Shown here one piece after another: positions 24,949 to 33,029 of a stretch of 64,000 bases of DNA. The stretch is taken from contig CAXXLO010000002.1 of the NCBI GenBank assembly GCA_963664085.2, positions 3,100,001 through 3,164,000 of the forward strand. Direction: 5' to 3'. The notes beneath the pieces were generated by a model. The model had not been told where the DNA came from, did no database searches, and worked only from the letters and a program-made list of their open reading frames with translations. Each line of letters opens with the position of its first letter. Position 1 is the first letter of the stretch. Position numbers and translations under genes: made by a program. The DNA is from Bin5 sp022821545 (GTDB taxonomy: Bacteria > Chloroflexota > Anaerolineae > Caldilineales > Caldilineaceae).

Positions 24949-26519
24949 CGGAGGCCCAACCTGCACAGGCCCGGCAACCGGGCGCCGGCACTCCGAAGCT
25001 CGAGGCCCTGGGCATTACCAAGCTCTTCCCCGGCGTCGTCGCCAACAAGGATATCGACCTGACTCTGCACGAGGGCGAAATCCTTGCCCTGCTGGGCGAG
25101 AACGGCGCCGGCAAATCGACTCTAATGAATATCATCTACGGGCTCTACCAGCCCACCGAGGGCCAGATTCGAGTCGACGGCAGCCCCGTGGTAATGCACT
25201 CCCCCCGCGATGCCATCGACCTCGGCATCGGCATGGTCCATCAGCATTTCCAGCTCGTGCCTGTCATGAGCGTTGTCGACAACATCATGCTGGGCAGCGA
25301 AACCGTCGACCGCGGCCTGCTGGACCGCCAGGGCGTCTCCACCCGGATTCAGGAACTGTCCCAGCGCTACAACATGGCCGTGGACCCCAACTCCATCATT
25401 GAAGATCTGCCTGTCGGTGTTCAGCAACGAGTCGAAATTCTCAAAGCGCTATACAGAAATGCCGAAATCCTGATTCTGGATGAGCCGACCTCGGTTCTTA
25501 CACCACAGGAGATTGAGGGCCTCTTTGAAGTAATGGAGCTTCTGCGCAGCCAGGGCAAGTCGATCATTTTCATCACCCACAAACTCAAGGAGGTTCTGCG
25601 CATCGCCGATCGCATAGCAGTATTGCGCCGCGGCGAAATGGTGGGCGAAGCCGATCCGGCCGCCGCCTCGCAGGAGAATCTGGCCGCACTTATGGTAGGG
25701 CGCAAAGTTACGCTGGAGGTGGAAAAGGAGCCGGCAAGCGCAGGAGACGCGCTCCTGCAACTGCGAGACATCGACGCCTACACCGACCTTGGAGAGCCCG
25801 CCCTGCGCAGTGTCTCGCTGGACGTGCGCGCCGGCGAGATCGTCGGCGTCGCCGGCGTGCAGGGCAACGGCCAGACCGAACTCGTGGAGGTTGTTACGGG
25901 CCTGCGTCCGGCCGCCGGCGGGTCAGTCCTCATCAACAGCGTAGACATGACAAACGCTTCCCCCCGGCGCATCACCGAAGAGGGCGCCATCTGCCATGTG
26001 CCGGAAGACCGCCACATGTACGGCATGGTCGACGCCTACTCGGTCGCCGACAATCTCGTTCTCAGCTCCTACTACAAGAAGCCGTTTTCGTCCGGCCTCA
26101 CGATGAATCAGCAGGCGATCGCCCAGCATGCCGAAGAACTGGTGGCTCGTTTCGATGTGCGCACGCCTTCAGTCAGGGCCTCCGGCGCGAGCCTTTCCGG
26201 CGGCAACCAGCAGAAGATGGTCGTCGCCCGTGAATTCGGACGGCCCATTCGCCTGCTGGTGGCTGCACAACCGACGCGCGGTATCGACGTCGGCTCAATC
26301 GAATTCATCCACAGTCAGATCGTCGCCAAGCGGGACGAGGGCATCGCCGTGCTGCTGGTTAGCTATGAATTGGATGAGATCATGGCTCTCTCCGACCGCA
26401 TCGCCGTCATGTTTCACGGCCGCATCAGCGCAATCCTCCCCCGCGGCCAGGCGACCCGCGAGAAAATCGGCCTGCTGATGGCCGGTGTCAGCGTGGAAGA
26501 TGAGACGAATGCCCTATAG
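24945..26519 (+). CDS. Nucleoside ABC importer ATPase, two fused ABC domains (NupO type)
   Basis: The 524-residue ATPase has two ABC domains. In the first, Walker A is GENGAGKST, the signature is the divergent LPVGVQQRVEI, and Walker B is ILILDEPTSVLTP. In the second, the P-loop is the usual degenerate GVQGNGQTEL, the signature is LSGGNQQKMVVARE, and Walker B is LLVAAQPTRGIDVGS, with Gln replacing the catalytic Glu. This asymmetry is normal for the sugar/nucleoside importer ATPases. It closes the lipoprotein-permease-permease-ATPase operon, a complete transport system. Confidence 0.94.
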   Translation: MTEAQPAQARQPGAGTPKLEALGITKLFPGVVANKDIDLTLHEGEILALLGENGAGKSTLMNIIYGLYQPTEGQIRVDGSPVVMHSPRDAIDLGIGMVHQHFQLVPVMSVVDNIMLGSETVDRGLLDRQGVSTRIQELSQRYNMAVDPNSIIEDLPVGVQQRVEILKALYRNAEILILDEPTSVLTPQEIEGLFEVMELLRSQGKSIIFITHKLKEVLRIADRIAVLRRGEMVGEADPAAASQENLAALMVGRKVTLEVEKEPASAGDALLQLRDIDAYTDLGEPALRSVSLDVRAGEIVGVAGVQGNGQTELVEVVTGLRPAAGGSVLINSVDMTNASPRRITEEGAICHVPEDRHMYGMVDAYSVADNLVLSSYYKKPFSSGLTMNQQAIAQHAEELVARFDVRTPSVRASGASLSGGNQQKMVVAREFGRPIRLLVAAQPTRGIDVGSIEFIHSQIVAKRDEGIAVLLVSYELDEIMALSDRIAVMFHGRISAILPRGQATREKIGLLMAGVSVEDETNAL

Positions 26520-26531
26520 CCGGCAACGCGC

Positions 26532-26537
26532 TATAAT
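26532..26537 (+). promoter_or_regulatory. Putative -10 element
   Basis: TATAAT lies 12 bp after the ATPase stop and about 90 bp before the next gene. No convincing -35 precedes it at 16-18 bp. Confidence 0.3.
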
Positions 26538-26576
26538 CAGCGCTTCGACCGCAAAGCGGAAATCGAAGATCGCATC

Positions 26577-26606
26577 TGTGCGAGACAAGCATGTGCGAGA
26601 CAAGCA
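26577..26606. repeat. Perfect tandem duplication of 15 bp
   Basis: TGTGCGAGACAAGCA occurs twice without spacer just upstream of the ribosome-binding site of the next gene. It is probably a replication-slippage duplication and could vary between strains. Confidence 0.85.
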
Positions 26607-26624
26607 CCTGAAAAGAAAGGCCGG

Positions 26625-28283
26625 ATGACCGATCCCGCACTGGACCAGCCGCAACTGGAAGAGTACGACGACATAGACGGCGAGGTCAGATATCCTCACA
26701 CCAACGGCGAGCTCCATTTTGTCGCCGACAGGGACAGCGATCTCTACGATCTGCGCTGGCACTGGCACAGGCGCGCCTACGCGCGTTCCGTCCGCATCCG
26801 CATCGACGCGCCGATCTACACCTCCAGCGGAATCAGCAGCGAGCAGCTTGATGATGTGCTGCCTCTCGCCCTTCAACTCTATCCCGGCTATCAGGAGACG
26901 ATCTACGGCGTCGAAGGCGTGATTGTCAGCAAACGCATCTTCGCGCCGCTCGACAGCTACTATGATCGCTCTCTCCTCTGGATGATGGAGGCCCAGGCCG
27001 AAGGAGACCGCCTCATCCAGATTCGCGTCGAGATCGACTGGGGGGAACCTCTTGAACAACGTATGGTCGACGGACTCCTGGTCGCGCAGAAAGACCCCGG
27101 AGAAGCCAGGGGTGCCCACGACCAGCGCAACGCCGAAAGCACGCGCGTTTTCGGCGCCGCAGAAGGCCGCCCCGACCTGGTCGAATTTCCCACCGACTCG
27201 CAAGCGCACCTGGTCTATCATGTGCTCGTGGCCGGCCAGGTGGACCTCCCACTTATCCTGACGCTGAGCGACGTCGGCGAACAGGTGGCCTGGAACGGCT
27301 TCCTCGTCCAGCGGGACATTTCACGCGCCTTCAAGCGCAGCCGCAATAGCTGGCACGACATTACGCACCGGGGCAGGTTGTGGTCCCCGGACGCTGCCGC
27401 CAACCAGGCTGTCCAGCAAGCCAAGATCGGCGCCGTGCAAAGACTGGCCCGTTTCCGCTCCGGCTACGCGCCCGCCGACCGCTCGATCGAATCCGTTCCC
27501 GCGCTGGTCGATCTGTTCGACACCTTCGCGCCTGCCCACAGCCGCGCCATGCTGGACACGCTGCGCCGTGTCGCAGAACGCACCGGCGGCGCGCTTCCAC
27601 GTCAGCTGCCTGTTCTCCCTCGCGGGCCAATCGACGTGCCCGAAGACGGCAATCCCATCGCCGCCGCTGCCTACCTGGAGACCCTTTACACGCACCTGCA
27701 GCGCCTCCCCGACCTGGAATGGCTGGCTACGCACGAGACAGCGGTGACGACCATTGCCAGTGAACTGAGTGTATTCTCGCAAGCGCTTAAGAGCTCGAAC
27801 GCCCCTGAGAGTTCGACCGCGTGCGCCGCGAATGCAGCCCGCCGCGCCCTGACGGCTGCCTCCGCCCTGGCCCGAAAACTGAATCAGACTGAAGACGCCG
27901 CCGCATGGGCCGCCGCGGCTGCACAGGCAGGCGACAACGACAGGACCTCTAAATCCATCCAGCCCCCGACCGCCGATACATCTATCTGGAATCTGATCGG
28001 CATCGCCGCGGACGGAGGCGAGCTGACCGTACGTAGGGATTGGCCCTCCCGCTGGGATTGGTGGGCGCTTCTCCAGCTCCCCTTCAGAGCACAGGGGGAG
28101 GACGACACAGTCAGCCTCCTCTGGGACGGCGAAATGCTGCACGCAACCCGCCCGGTCACCTTCGACGGCCCGATCACGGTTCAGAATCAGGTCCACGCAT
28201 TTGGGTCGGATGAACACAGCTTCGATCTGCGCTTCCGCCTGGGCAGCGAACTTTTCATTCCCACCTTCCTTTCCGACCCTTAG
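26625..28283 (+). CDS. Large protein of unknown function, possibly carbohydrate-active
   Basis: The 552-residue protein has no signal peptide and no membrane segment. Its first 220 residues look beta-rich with many aromatics (GELHFVADRDSDLYDLRWHWHRRAYARSV-type sequence), and the middle is helical. The last 100 residues return to beta character, with a Trp cluster RRDWPSRWDWWALLQLPF and VSLLWDGEMLHATRPV. A beta-sandwich followed by an alpha-helical region is seen in several glycosidase families, but I see no catalytic motif to support one. It follows the importer operon by 105 bp and precedes the HDAC-family gene. It is not recognised. Confidence 0.7.
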   Translation: MTDPALDQPQLEEYDDIDGEVRYPHTNGELHFVADRDSDLYDLRWHWHRRAYARSVRIRIDAPIYTSSGISSEQLDDVLPLALQLYPGYQETIYGVEGVIVSKRIFAPLDSYYDRSLLWMMEAQAEGDRLIQIRVEIDWGEPLEQRMVDGLLVAQKDPGEARGAHDQRNAESTRVFGAAEGRPDLVEFPTDSQAHLVYHVLVAGQVDLPLILTLSDVGEQVAWNGFLVQRDISRAFKRSRNSWHDITHRGRLWSPDAAANQAVQQAKIGAVQRLARFRSGYAPADRSIESVPALVDLFDTFAPAHSRAMLDTLRRVAERTGGALPRQLPVLPRGPIDVPEDGNPIAAAAYLETLYTHLQRLPDLEWLATHETAVTTIASELSVFSQALKSSNAPESSTACAANAARRALTAASALARKLNQTEDAAAWAAAAAQAGDNDRTSKSIQPPTADTSIWNLIGIAADGGELTVRRDWPSRWDWWALLQLPFRAQGEDDTVSLLWDGEMLHATRPVTFDGPITVQNQVHAFGSDEHSFDLRFRLGSELFIPTFLSDP

Positions 28284-28385
28284 TCGGGCTGGCAACTCAA
28301 TCTGATTTCTGCCAAGAGTAATTGCCGGGAAAGGGAGTACGCGTCGGCAGCTACCGGTCTTCGTCAGTCATCAAAGATTAACCGC

Positions 28386-29468
28386 ATGACCACCGCTTTC
28401 GTCTACGACCCATACGAACGAAGCCATAGCTTCCCAGGCCATCCGGAATGCCTGGAACGCATGCAGAGCGCCCTGGCCCTGTTGCAGGCCGACGGCATCC
28501 TCGACACATTGACCCGCCTGCCCAATTCGGCAGCCCCTCTTGGCCAGATTCTTGCCGTTCACAGTGCGGCCTACGTCGAACGGCTCCAGGAAATATGTCA
28601 GAGCATCGGCGGTTCCGCCTCCGACGGCAGGCATAGCGCTCAGGGCTATGACCAGCGGGCACTGTGGCTCGACCCGGACACCTACGTTCTGCGCGCCAGC
28701 TGGGAAGCGGGCCTGCGCGCCGCCGGCAGCCTGCTGAAACTGACAGACGCCGTGATGACAGGCGCCGCCTCCAATGGCTTTGCCATGGTGCGGCCGCCGG
28801 GCCACCATGCCCGTCCCGGCGGCGCCAAAGGATTCTGCCTCTTTGGTAATGTGGCAATCGCCGCACGTCACGCCCAGCAGAAGCACGCCGCGGAACGTGT
28901 CCTTATCGTCGATTTCGACGTTCATCACGGCAACGGCACTGAGGAGATGTTTTTCGACGATCCGACCGTTCTCTTTATCAGCATTCACCAGTACCCGCAC
29001 TACCCCTTTAGCGGTGGCATCGACGAAGTCGGTTATGGCCCCGGTGAAGGCTATAACGTAAACGTTCCCTTTCCGTCCGGCGTCGGCGACGCCGGCTATC
29101 TCACAGCCCTCCGGCAGCTGATCGACCCGCTCGCACGGGAATTCAGGCCGGACGTTATCTTCCTTTCCGCCGGCTTCGACGGCCACTGGATGGACCCGCT
29201 CAGCGGCCATCGTGTGAGCGTAGACGGCTACGCTGCAATGGTGGCGGAGTTGATGGCACTTGCGGAAGCGCTCTGCGAAGGCAGGCTGATCTGCACGCTG
29301 GAGGGCGGCTACGATCTGGATGCCCTGCCCCATTGCATACTCTCGACGCTGCGCGAACTCAGTCGCAGCCCGGCCGGCCGCAGCGATCCTTTCGGCGCAG
29401 TCGAAGGCAACCCGCAAGCCGCGGAAAAAACAGTTTCAGCGGTCAAACGCCGTCTCGGAATTCGCTGA
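28386..29468 (+). CDS. Histone-deacetylase/AcuC-family amidohydrolase
   Basis: The 360-residue protein is a complete HDAC-family domain. The tandem catalytic histidines are His140-His141 (RPPGHHARPG). The zinc ligands are Asp178 and His180 (DFDVHHGNGT) and Asp265 (SAGFDGHW), and the C-terminal EGGYD loop is also present. Bacterial members deacetylate acetyl-lysine, acetylpolyamines or small amides; the substrate cannot be read from sequence. There is no signal peptide, so it acts in the cytoplasm. It lies alone between unknown genes, with about 100 bp before and 168 bp after it. Confidence 0.94.
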   Translation: MTTAFVYDPYERSHSFPGHPECLERMQSALALLQADGILDTLTRLPNSAAPLGQILAVHSAAYVERLQEICQSIGGSASDGRHSAQGYDQRALWLDPDTYVLRASWEAGLRAAGSLLKLTDAVMTGAASNGFAMVRPPGHHARPGGAKGFCLFGNVAIAARHAQQKHAAERVLIVDFDVHHGNGTEEMFFDDPTVLFISIHQYPHYPFSGGIDEVGYGPGEGYNVNVPFPSGVGDAGYLTALRQLIDPLAREFRPDVIFLSAGFDGHWMDPLSGHRVSVDGYAAMVAELMALAEALCEGRLICTLEGGYDLDALPHCILSTLRELSRSPAGRSDPFGAVEGNPQAAEKTVSAVKRRLGIR

Positions 29469-29636
29469 AACCTGCCAGATTCGGTAGACTGGCAACCTGT
29501 GGACCTTTTGAGGTCTGCCCCAATTGAGATCAAGACCGGTCACTGTTCGACCAAAGTCAAAGTGCGGACAGCCGCCAAATAAAACGATCTGGAGAGCCGG
29601 TATCCTCCACAGGTCATTCGTACAGCAAGAGGAAAA

Positions 29637-29900
29637 ATGCACACGATTATCCTGCAAACCAAGGCGCGTCAATCATCCACTGGCAAGACTTGGCGAATCG
29701 AAGTTCTCGGCGATAGCCTCATCAAAGAGGATGTAAAAGTCTCGATCAGCGAACTGGAATATCACCCCGCCAAGGCCGAGCGCCGTTCTCTGATCGACAT
29801 CCTGACGATTATCGAACGTCATAACTTTCGCATCTGCCACGTCGAGCACGAACCCAATGACGACGGGCTGGAGGAATGGATGTTCATTTTGCAGGGTTGA
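29637..29900 (+). CDS. Small protein of unknown function
   Basis: The 87-residue frame is supported by a ribosome-binding site (AGAGGAAAA) before the ATG and by protein-like composition: charged, soluble, with the acidic stretch HEPNDDGLEEWMFI near the end. The pattern TWRIEVLGDSLIKEDVKVSISELEY suggests an alpha/beta fold. It lies between the HDAC-family gene and the glycerophosphodiesterase gene, all on the plus strand. I do not recognise a family. Confidence 0.6.
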   Translation: MHTIILQTKARQSSTGKTWRIEVLGDSLIKEDVKVSISELEYHPAKAERRSLIDILTIIERHNFRICHVEHEPNDDGLEEWMFILQG

Positions 29901-29960
29901 GCCCGGCCGGAGAATCGACGTACTGTCCGCCCGGGAAATCAGTCCCGCCACCGGAGTGTC

Positions 29961-30794
29961 GTGACCAAACAGCCGCAGATCTTCGCCCACCGCGGCGCCA
30001 ATGCCGTCGCGCCGGAAAATACACTCCCCGCGTTTGAAAAAGCGCTCGAAATGGGCGTCGATGGCATCGAACTCGACGTGCAGGCCACCGCCGACGACGA
30101 ACTGGTCGTCCTGCACGACTTCAGCCTCGAACGCACAACCACAGGCGCCGGCGCCCTTCGCGCCCACACGCTGGCCCAGCTCTCTGCTATCGACGCCGGC
30201 GTCCGCTTCGACGACGCCTTCGCAGGCACGCCGATTCCAACCCTGGAGCAGGTCTTCGATCTCGTGGAAGATCGCTGCATTGTCAATGTAGAGATCAAGA
30301 ACATGGACTGGAACGGAGGCCGCGAAGCCGGACCCCTGGCTCGCTTGATCAAACGGCGCCAGCTCTTCGACCAGGTCATCGTCTCAAGCTTCAATCCCAT
30401 CTCCCTCCGCAAGATGCGCCAGCTGGATCCTTCGATAGCACTCGGGCTACTTTACTTCAGCAAGCCGCCGCGCCAGGACGGGGAAACGGGAACTCTATTG
30501 CATAAAGTCCGCAACCTCCCGTTAAGACATCTCTTTCTCTATTTGAGCCGGTCCTTGCTCAGCCGGGGCATCGCGCCCGATGCCCTCCATCCGCACTTCG
30601 CCTCGATCGACGCCAAACTGGTCGCATCTGCCGGCAGCCGCGGTCAGCGCGTAAACGCCTGGACGGTCAACAGCGTAGCAGAGGCTCGTAGGCTGGCCGG
30701 CCTGGGCGTGGATGCCATCATCACCGACCTGCCCGACGTGATCCGCCAGGGGCTGCCGCCGGCCGGAACACAGCAGCCTCCTCCCGCCGCCTGA
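29961..30794 (+). CDS. Glycerophosphodiester phosphodiesterase
   Basis: The 277-residue protein has the GDPD TIM-barrel motifs: AHRGANAVAPENT with the catalytic His-Arg, GVDGIELDVQATADDELVVLHDFSLERTT with the metal-binding Glu/Asp and second catalytic His, and EIKN on a later strand. The barrel ends with NAWTVNSVAEARRLAGLGVDAIITDLPD. The enzyme releases glycerol-3-phosphate from phospholipid head-group diesters. No signal peptide is visible, so it is likely cytoplasmic. The start is GTG 29961. The stop lies four bases before the mevalonate kinase ATG, so the two are cotranscribed. Confidence 0.94.
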   Translation: MTKQPQIFAHRGANAVAPENTLPAFEKALEMGVDGIELDVQATADDELVVLHDFSLERTTTGAGALRAHTLAQLSAIDAGVRFDDAFAGTPIPTLEQVFDLVEDRCIVNVEIKNMDWNGGREAGPLARLIKRRQLFDQVIVSSFNPISLRKMRQLDPSIALGLLYFSKPPRQDGETGTLLHKVRNLPLRHLFLYLSRSLLSRGIAPDALHPHFASIDAKLVASAGSRGQRVNAWTVNSVAEARRLAGLGVDAIITDLPDVIRQGLPPAGTQQPPPAA

Positions 30795-30798
30795 CCGC

Positions 30799-31746
30799 AT
30801 GGCAACCTCCACGGCAACCGCCCCGGGCAAGGCCATTCTCTTCGGCGAACACGCCGTCGTCTACGGCAGGGCGGCAATCGCCGTTCCCGTGGCGAAAGTG
30901 AAAGCAACCGCCGCCGTCACCGACGCGCCCCCGGGAACCGGCTGCACGATCGCAGCGCCCGACATTGGCGCCCGCGTTCACATTTCTACGCAACAAGAAG
31001 ACCCCCTGGCTCTCGCCGTCCGCCTGGCCATCGAAGAGGCCGGTATCGAAGAAGAACCGGACTGGCAAATCAGAGTACGCAGCGACATTCCCATCGCCGG
31101 CGGAATGGGCAGCGGCGCGGCAGTGAGCGCCGCCCTCGTGAAAGCCGTCTTCGCCCACTGCAAGCTTTCGGCGCACGGCCCGCCAGAAGACGCGACCGTC
31201 AATCGAATCGTTTACGCCGTTGAGAGACTGCACCACGCCAACCCAAGCGGAATCGACAATACGGTCGTCGTCTACCGGCAGCCAGTCCGCTTCGTGCGCG
31301 GTCAGCCGCCGCAGCGCTTCGACATCGCCCGCCCATTTCTCCTGATCATCGCCGACACCGGAATCGCCAGCTCGACCGCCGCGGTTGTTTCCGACGTACG
31401 CCGCGCCTGGGAACAGGATACGAAGCGTTACGAAGCGATCTTCGACGACATTGGCGAAATAGCCGAAACCGCGCGGCGGGCCATCGAATCCGGCAATGTC
31501 GACGCGCTGGGACCGTTAATGCAGGAGAACCACCGTCTCCTCTGCAAGTTGGACGTTAGCACTGGGGAACTCGACCGCCTGATCGCGATCGCTGAAGAGG
31601 CAGGGGCGGCCGGCGCCAAGCTCAGCGGCGCAGGCCGCGGCGGCAACCTGATTGCTGCCGTGGGGTCCAAAAGTGTGGAAACCGTCCGGGAAGCGCTTCT
31701 GGCAGGCGGCGCAGCAGGAATCGTGGTGACGCAAATAGGCGCGTAA
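30799..31746 (+). CDS. Mevalonate kinase (GHMP family)
   Basis: The 315-residue protein has the GHMP kinase landmarks. These are APGKAILFGEHAVVYG at the N-terminus, the ATP-binding loop PIAGGMGSGAAVSA beginning at residue 98, HHANPSGIDNTVV with the substrate-binding Ser-Gly-Ile-Asp, and KLSGAGRGGNLIA near the C-terminus. FGEHAVVYG and NPSGIDN are typical of mevalonate kinase. It phosphorylates mevalonate for isopentenyl diphosphate synthesis. This implies a mevalonate route, which is uncommon in bacteria but known in some Chloroflexota. No other gene of that route is in the window. It converges on nagA with a 2-bp gap. Confidence 0.92.
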   Translation: MATSTATAPGKAILFGEHAVVYGRAAIAVPVAKVKATAAVTDAPPGTGCTIAAPDIGARVHISTQQEDPLALAVRLAIEEAGIEEEPDWQIRVRSDIPIAGGMGSGAAVSAALVKAVFAHCKLSAHGPPEDATVNRIVYAVERLHHANPSGIDNTVVVYRQPVRFVRGQPPQRFDIARPFLLIIADTGIASSTAAVVSDVRRAWEQDTKRYEAIFDDIGEIAETARRAIESGNVDALGPLMQENHRLLCKLDVSTGELDRLIAIAEEAGAAGAKLSGAGRGGNLIAAVGSKSVETVREALLAGGAAGIVVTQIGA

Positions 31747-31748
31747 CC

Positions 31749-33023
31749 TTAACCCTCTCCGTCTCGAAGCCGCCAGCTGTCGCGCAGGTAAGCGAGCCGC
31801 CCCCCGACCACCGTAGCCACCACCTGCGTCTCCCTGTCCAGCAATGTCAGATCGGCGCGGGCCCCGAGTCGAATCCGCCCTACCTCTCTGTCGATACCCA
31901 TCGCCTGGGCCTGGGAAAGGCTTGTCGCCGGCCACGCCTGCACAAGCGGCCAGCCCGTGGCCGACATGAAGTTTCTCAGCGCCGCATCCAGTGTCAAGAC
32001 CGATCCGGCGAGGGTTCCGTCTTCCAGTCTGCAAGCCCCATCTTCGACGATGACAGGCAGGCGGCCCATTTCATACCGGCCTTCCGGCATGCCCGCGGCC
32101 CCAATCGCGTCGCTGATCAGCAGTGTGCGCGCCGGCCCTTTGCAGCGCCCAAGAATTCGCATAGCCGCGGGATGGACGTGAATCCCATCGGCGATCAGCT
32201 GAGCGTGAATTCTGTCGTCACTCAATGTCGCGCCCAGCGCGCCCGGTCGGCGGTGGTGGAGGCCGGCCATCGCATTGTACGTGTGCGTTGCCTGCGAGAC
32301 GCCTGCGTCAATTGCCGAGGAAGCCTCCTCGAATGTAGCTGCCGTGTGCCCCAGTACAACGCGCACACCGGCCTCAAGCGCCCTCCCGATCAAGGCATCC
32401 GCTCCCGGCGCCTCAGGAGCCAGCGTAATCATTCGGACCGGGCCGGCGGACAGCAGCTCTTCAAACTCTTCGAGGGATGCGGGCCTTATGAAGGCCGGGT
32501 TCTGCGCGCCGGGAAACTCCGGGCTGAGAAACGGCCCCTCCAGGTGAACGCCAAGCAGGCGCGCGCCGGCGGCCCCGTTCTCACCGTCTCCCGACCGTGG
32601 CGCTTCCTTCTGTCGGGCCGCATACCGGGCCGCATTCTCGACCGCCGCCAGCGTAGCCTCTCGCGATGCCGTAACCGTCGTCGCGTAGAATCCGGTGACG
32701 CCGTGCCTGACCAGGAACCGGCTCATCTTTTCGAGGCTCTCAGGGGAAGCGTCCATCACGTCGCCGCCGGCGCTGCCGTGTATGTGAACGTCGATGAAAC
32801 CGGGCAGCAGCGTGCAGCCGCTTCCGTCCAGGAAAGGCGCATCCAGGCGTTCGCTATCACTCTGCCAGCTGCCGATCATTCCATCCCGGCAGGTGAGAGC
32901 GAAACTGTGCCCTGGCGGAGCCGTCACAGCTCCGAAAACGGTCCGAGCGGTCAGGCCGGCAAGCCCGCCAATCGACGGAGACTCGACGTCCTCCCGGTCA
33001 GCCCCGTCGTCTCTGATGCTCAC
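31749..33023 (-). CDS. nagA: N-acetylglucosamine-6-phosphate deacetylase
   Basis: NagA removes acetate from GlcNAc-6-phosphate in amino-sugar recycling. The 424-residue amidohydrolase shows PGFIDVHIHGSAGGDVMDAS with the HxH metal pair, GVHLEGPFLSPEFPGAQNP with the metal-binding Glu, and GHTAATFEEA and THTYNAMAGLHHRRPG with further histidines. The catalytic Asp is in LISDAIGAAGMPEG. A GSVLTLDAALRNFM segment completes the barrel. It is the last gene of a glycogen synthase-branching enzyme-nagA run on the minus strand, six bp after glgB. Confidence 0.95.
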   Translation of the reverse strand: MSIRDDGADREDVESPSIGGLAGLTARTVFGAVTAPPGHSFALTCRDGMIGSWQSDSERLDAPFLDGSGCTLLPGFIDVHIHGSAGGDVMDASPESLEKMSRFLVRHGVTGFYATTVTASREATLAAVENAARYAARQKEAPRSGDGENGAAGARLLGVHLEGPFLSPEFPGAQNPAFIRPASLEEFEELLSAGPVRMITLAPEAPGADALIGRALEAGVRVVLGHTAATFEEASSAIDAGVSQATHTYNAMAGLHHRRPGALGATLSDDRIHAQLIADGIHVHPAAMRILGRCKGPARTLLISDAIGAAGMPEGRYEMGRLPVIVEDGACRLEDGTLAGSVLTLDAALRNFMSATGWPLVQAWPATSLSQAQAMGIDREVGRIRLGARADLTLLDRETQVVATVVGGRLAYLRDSWRLRDGEG

Positions 33024-33029
33024 AACCTC

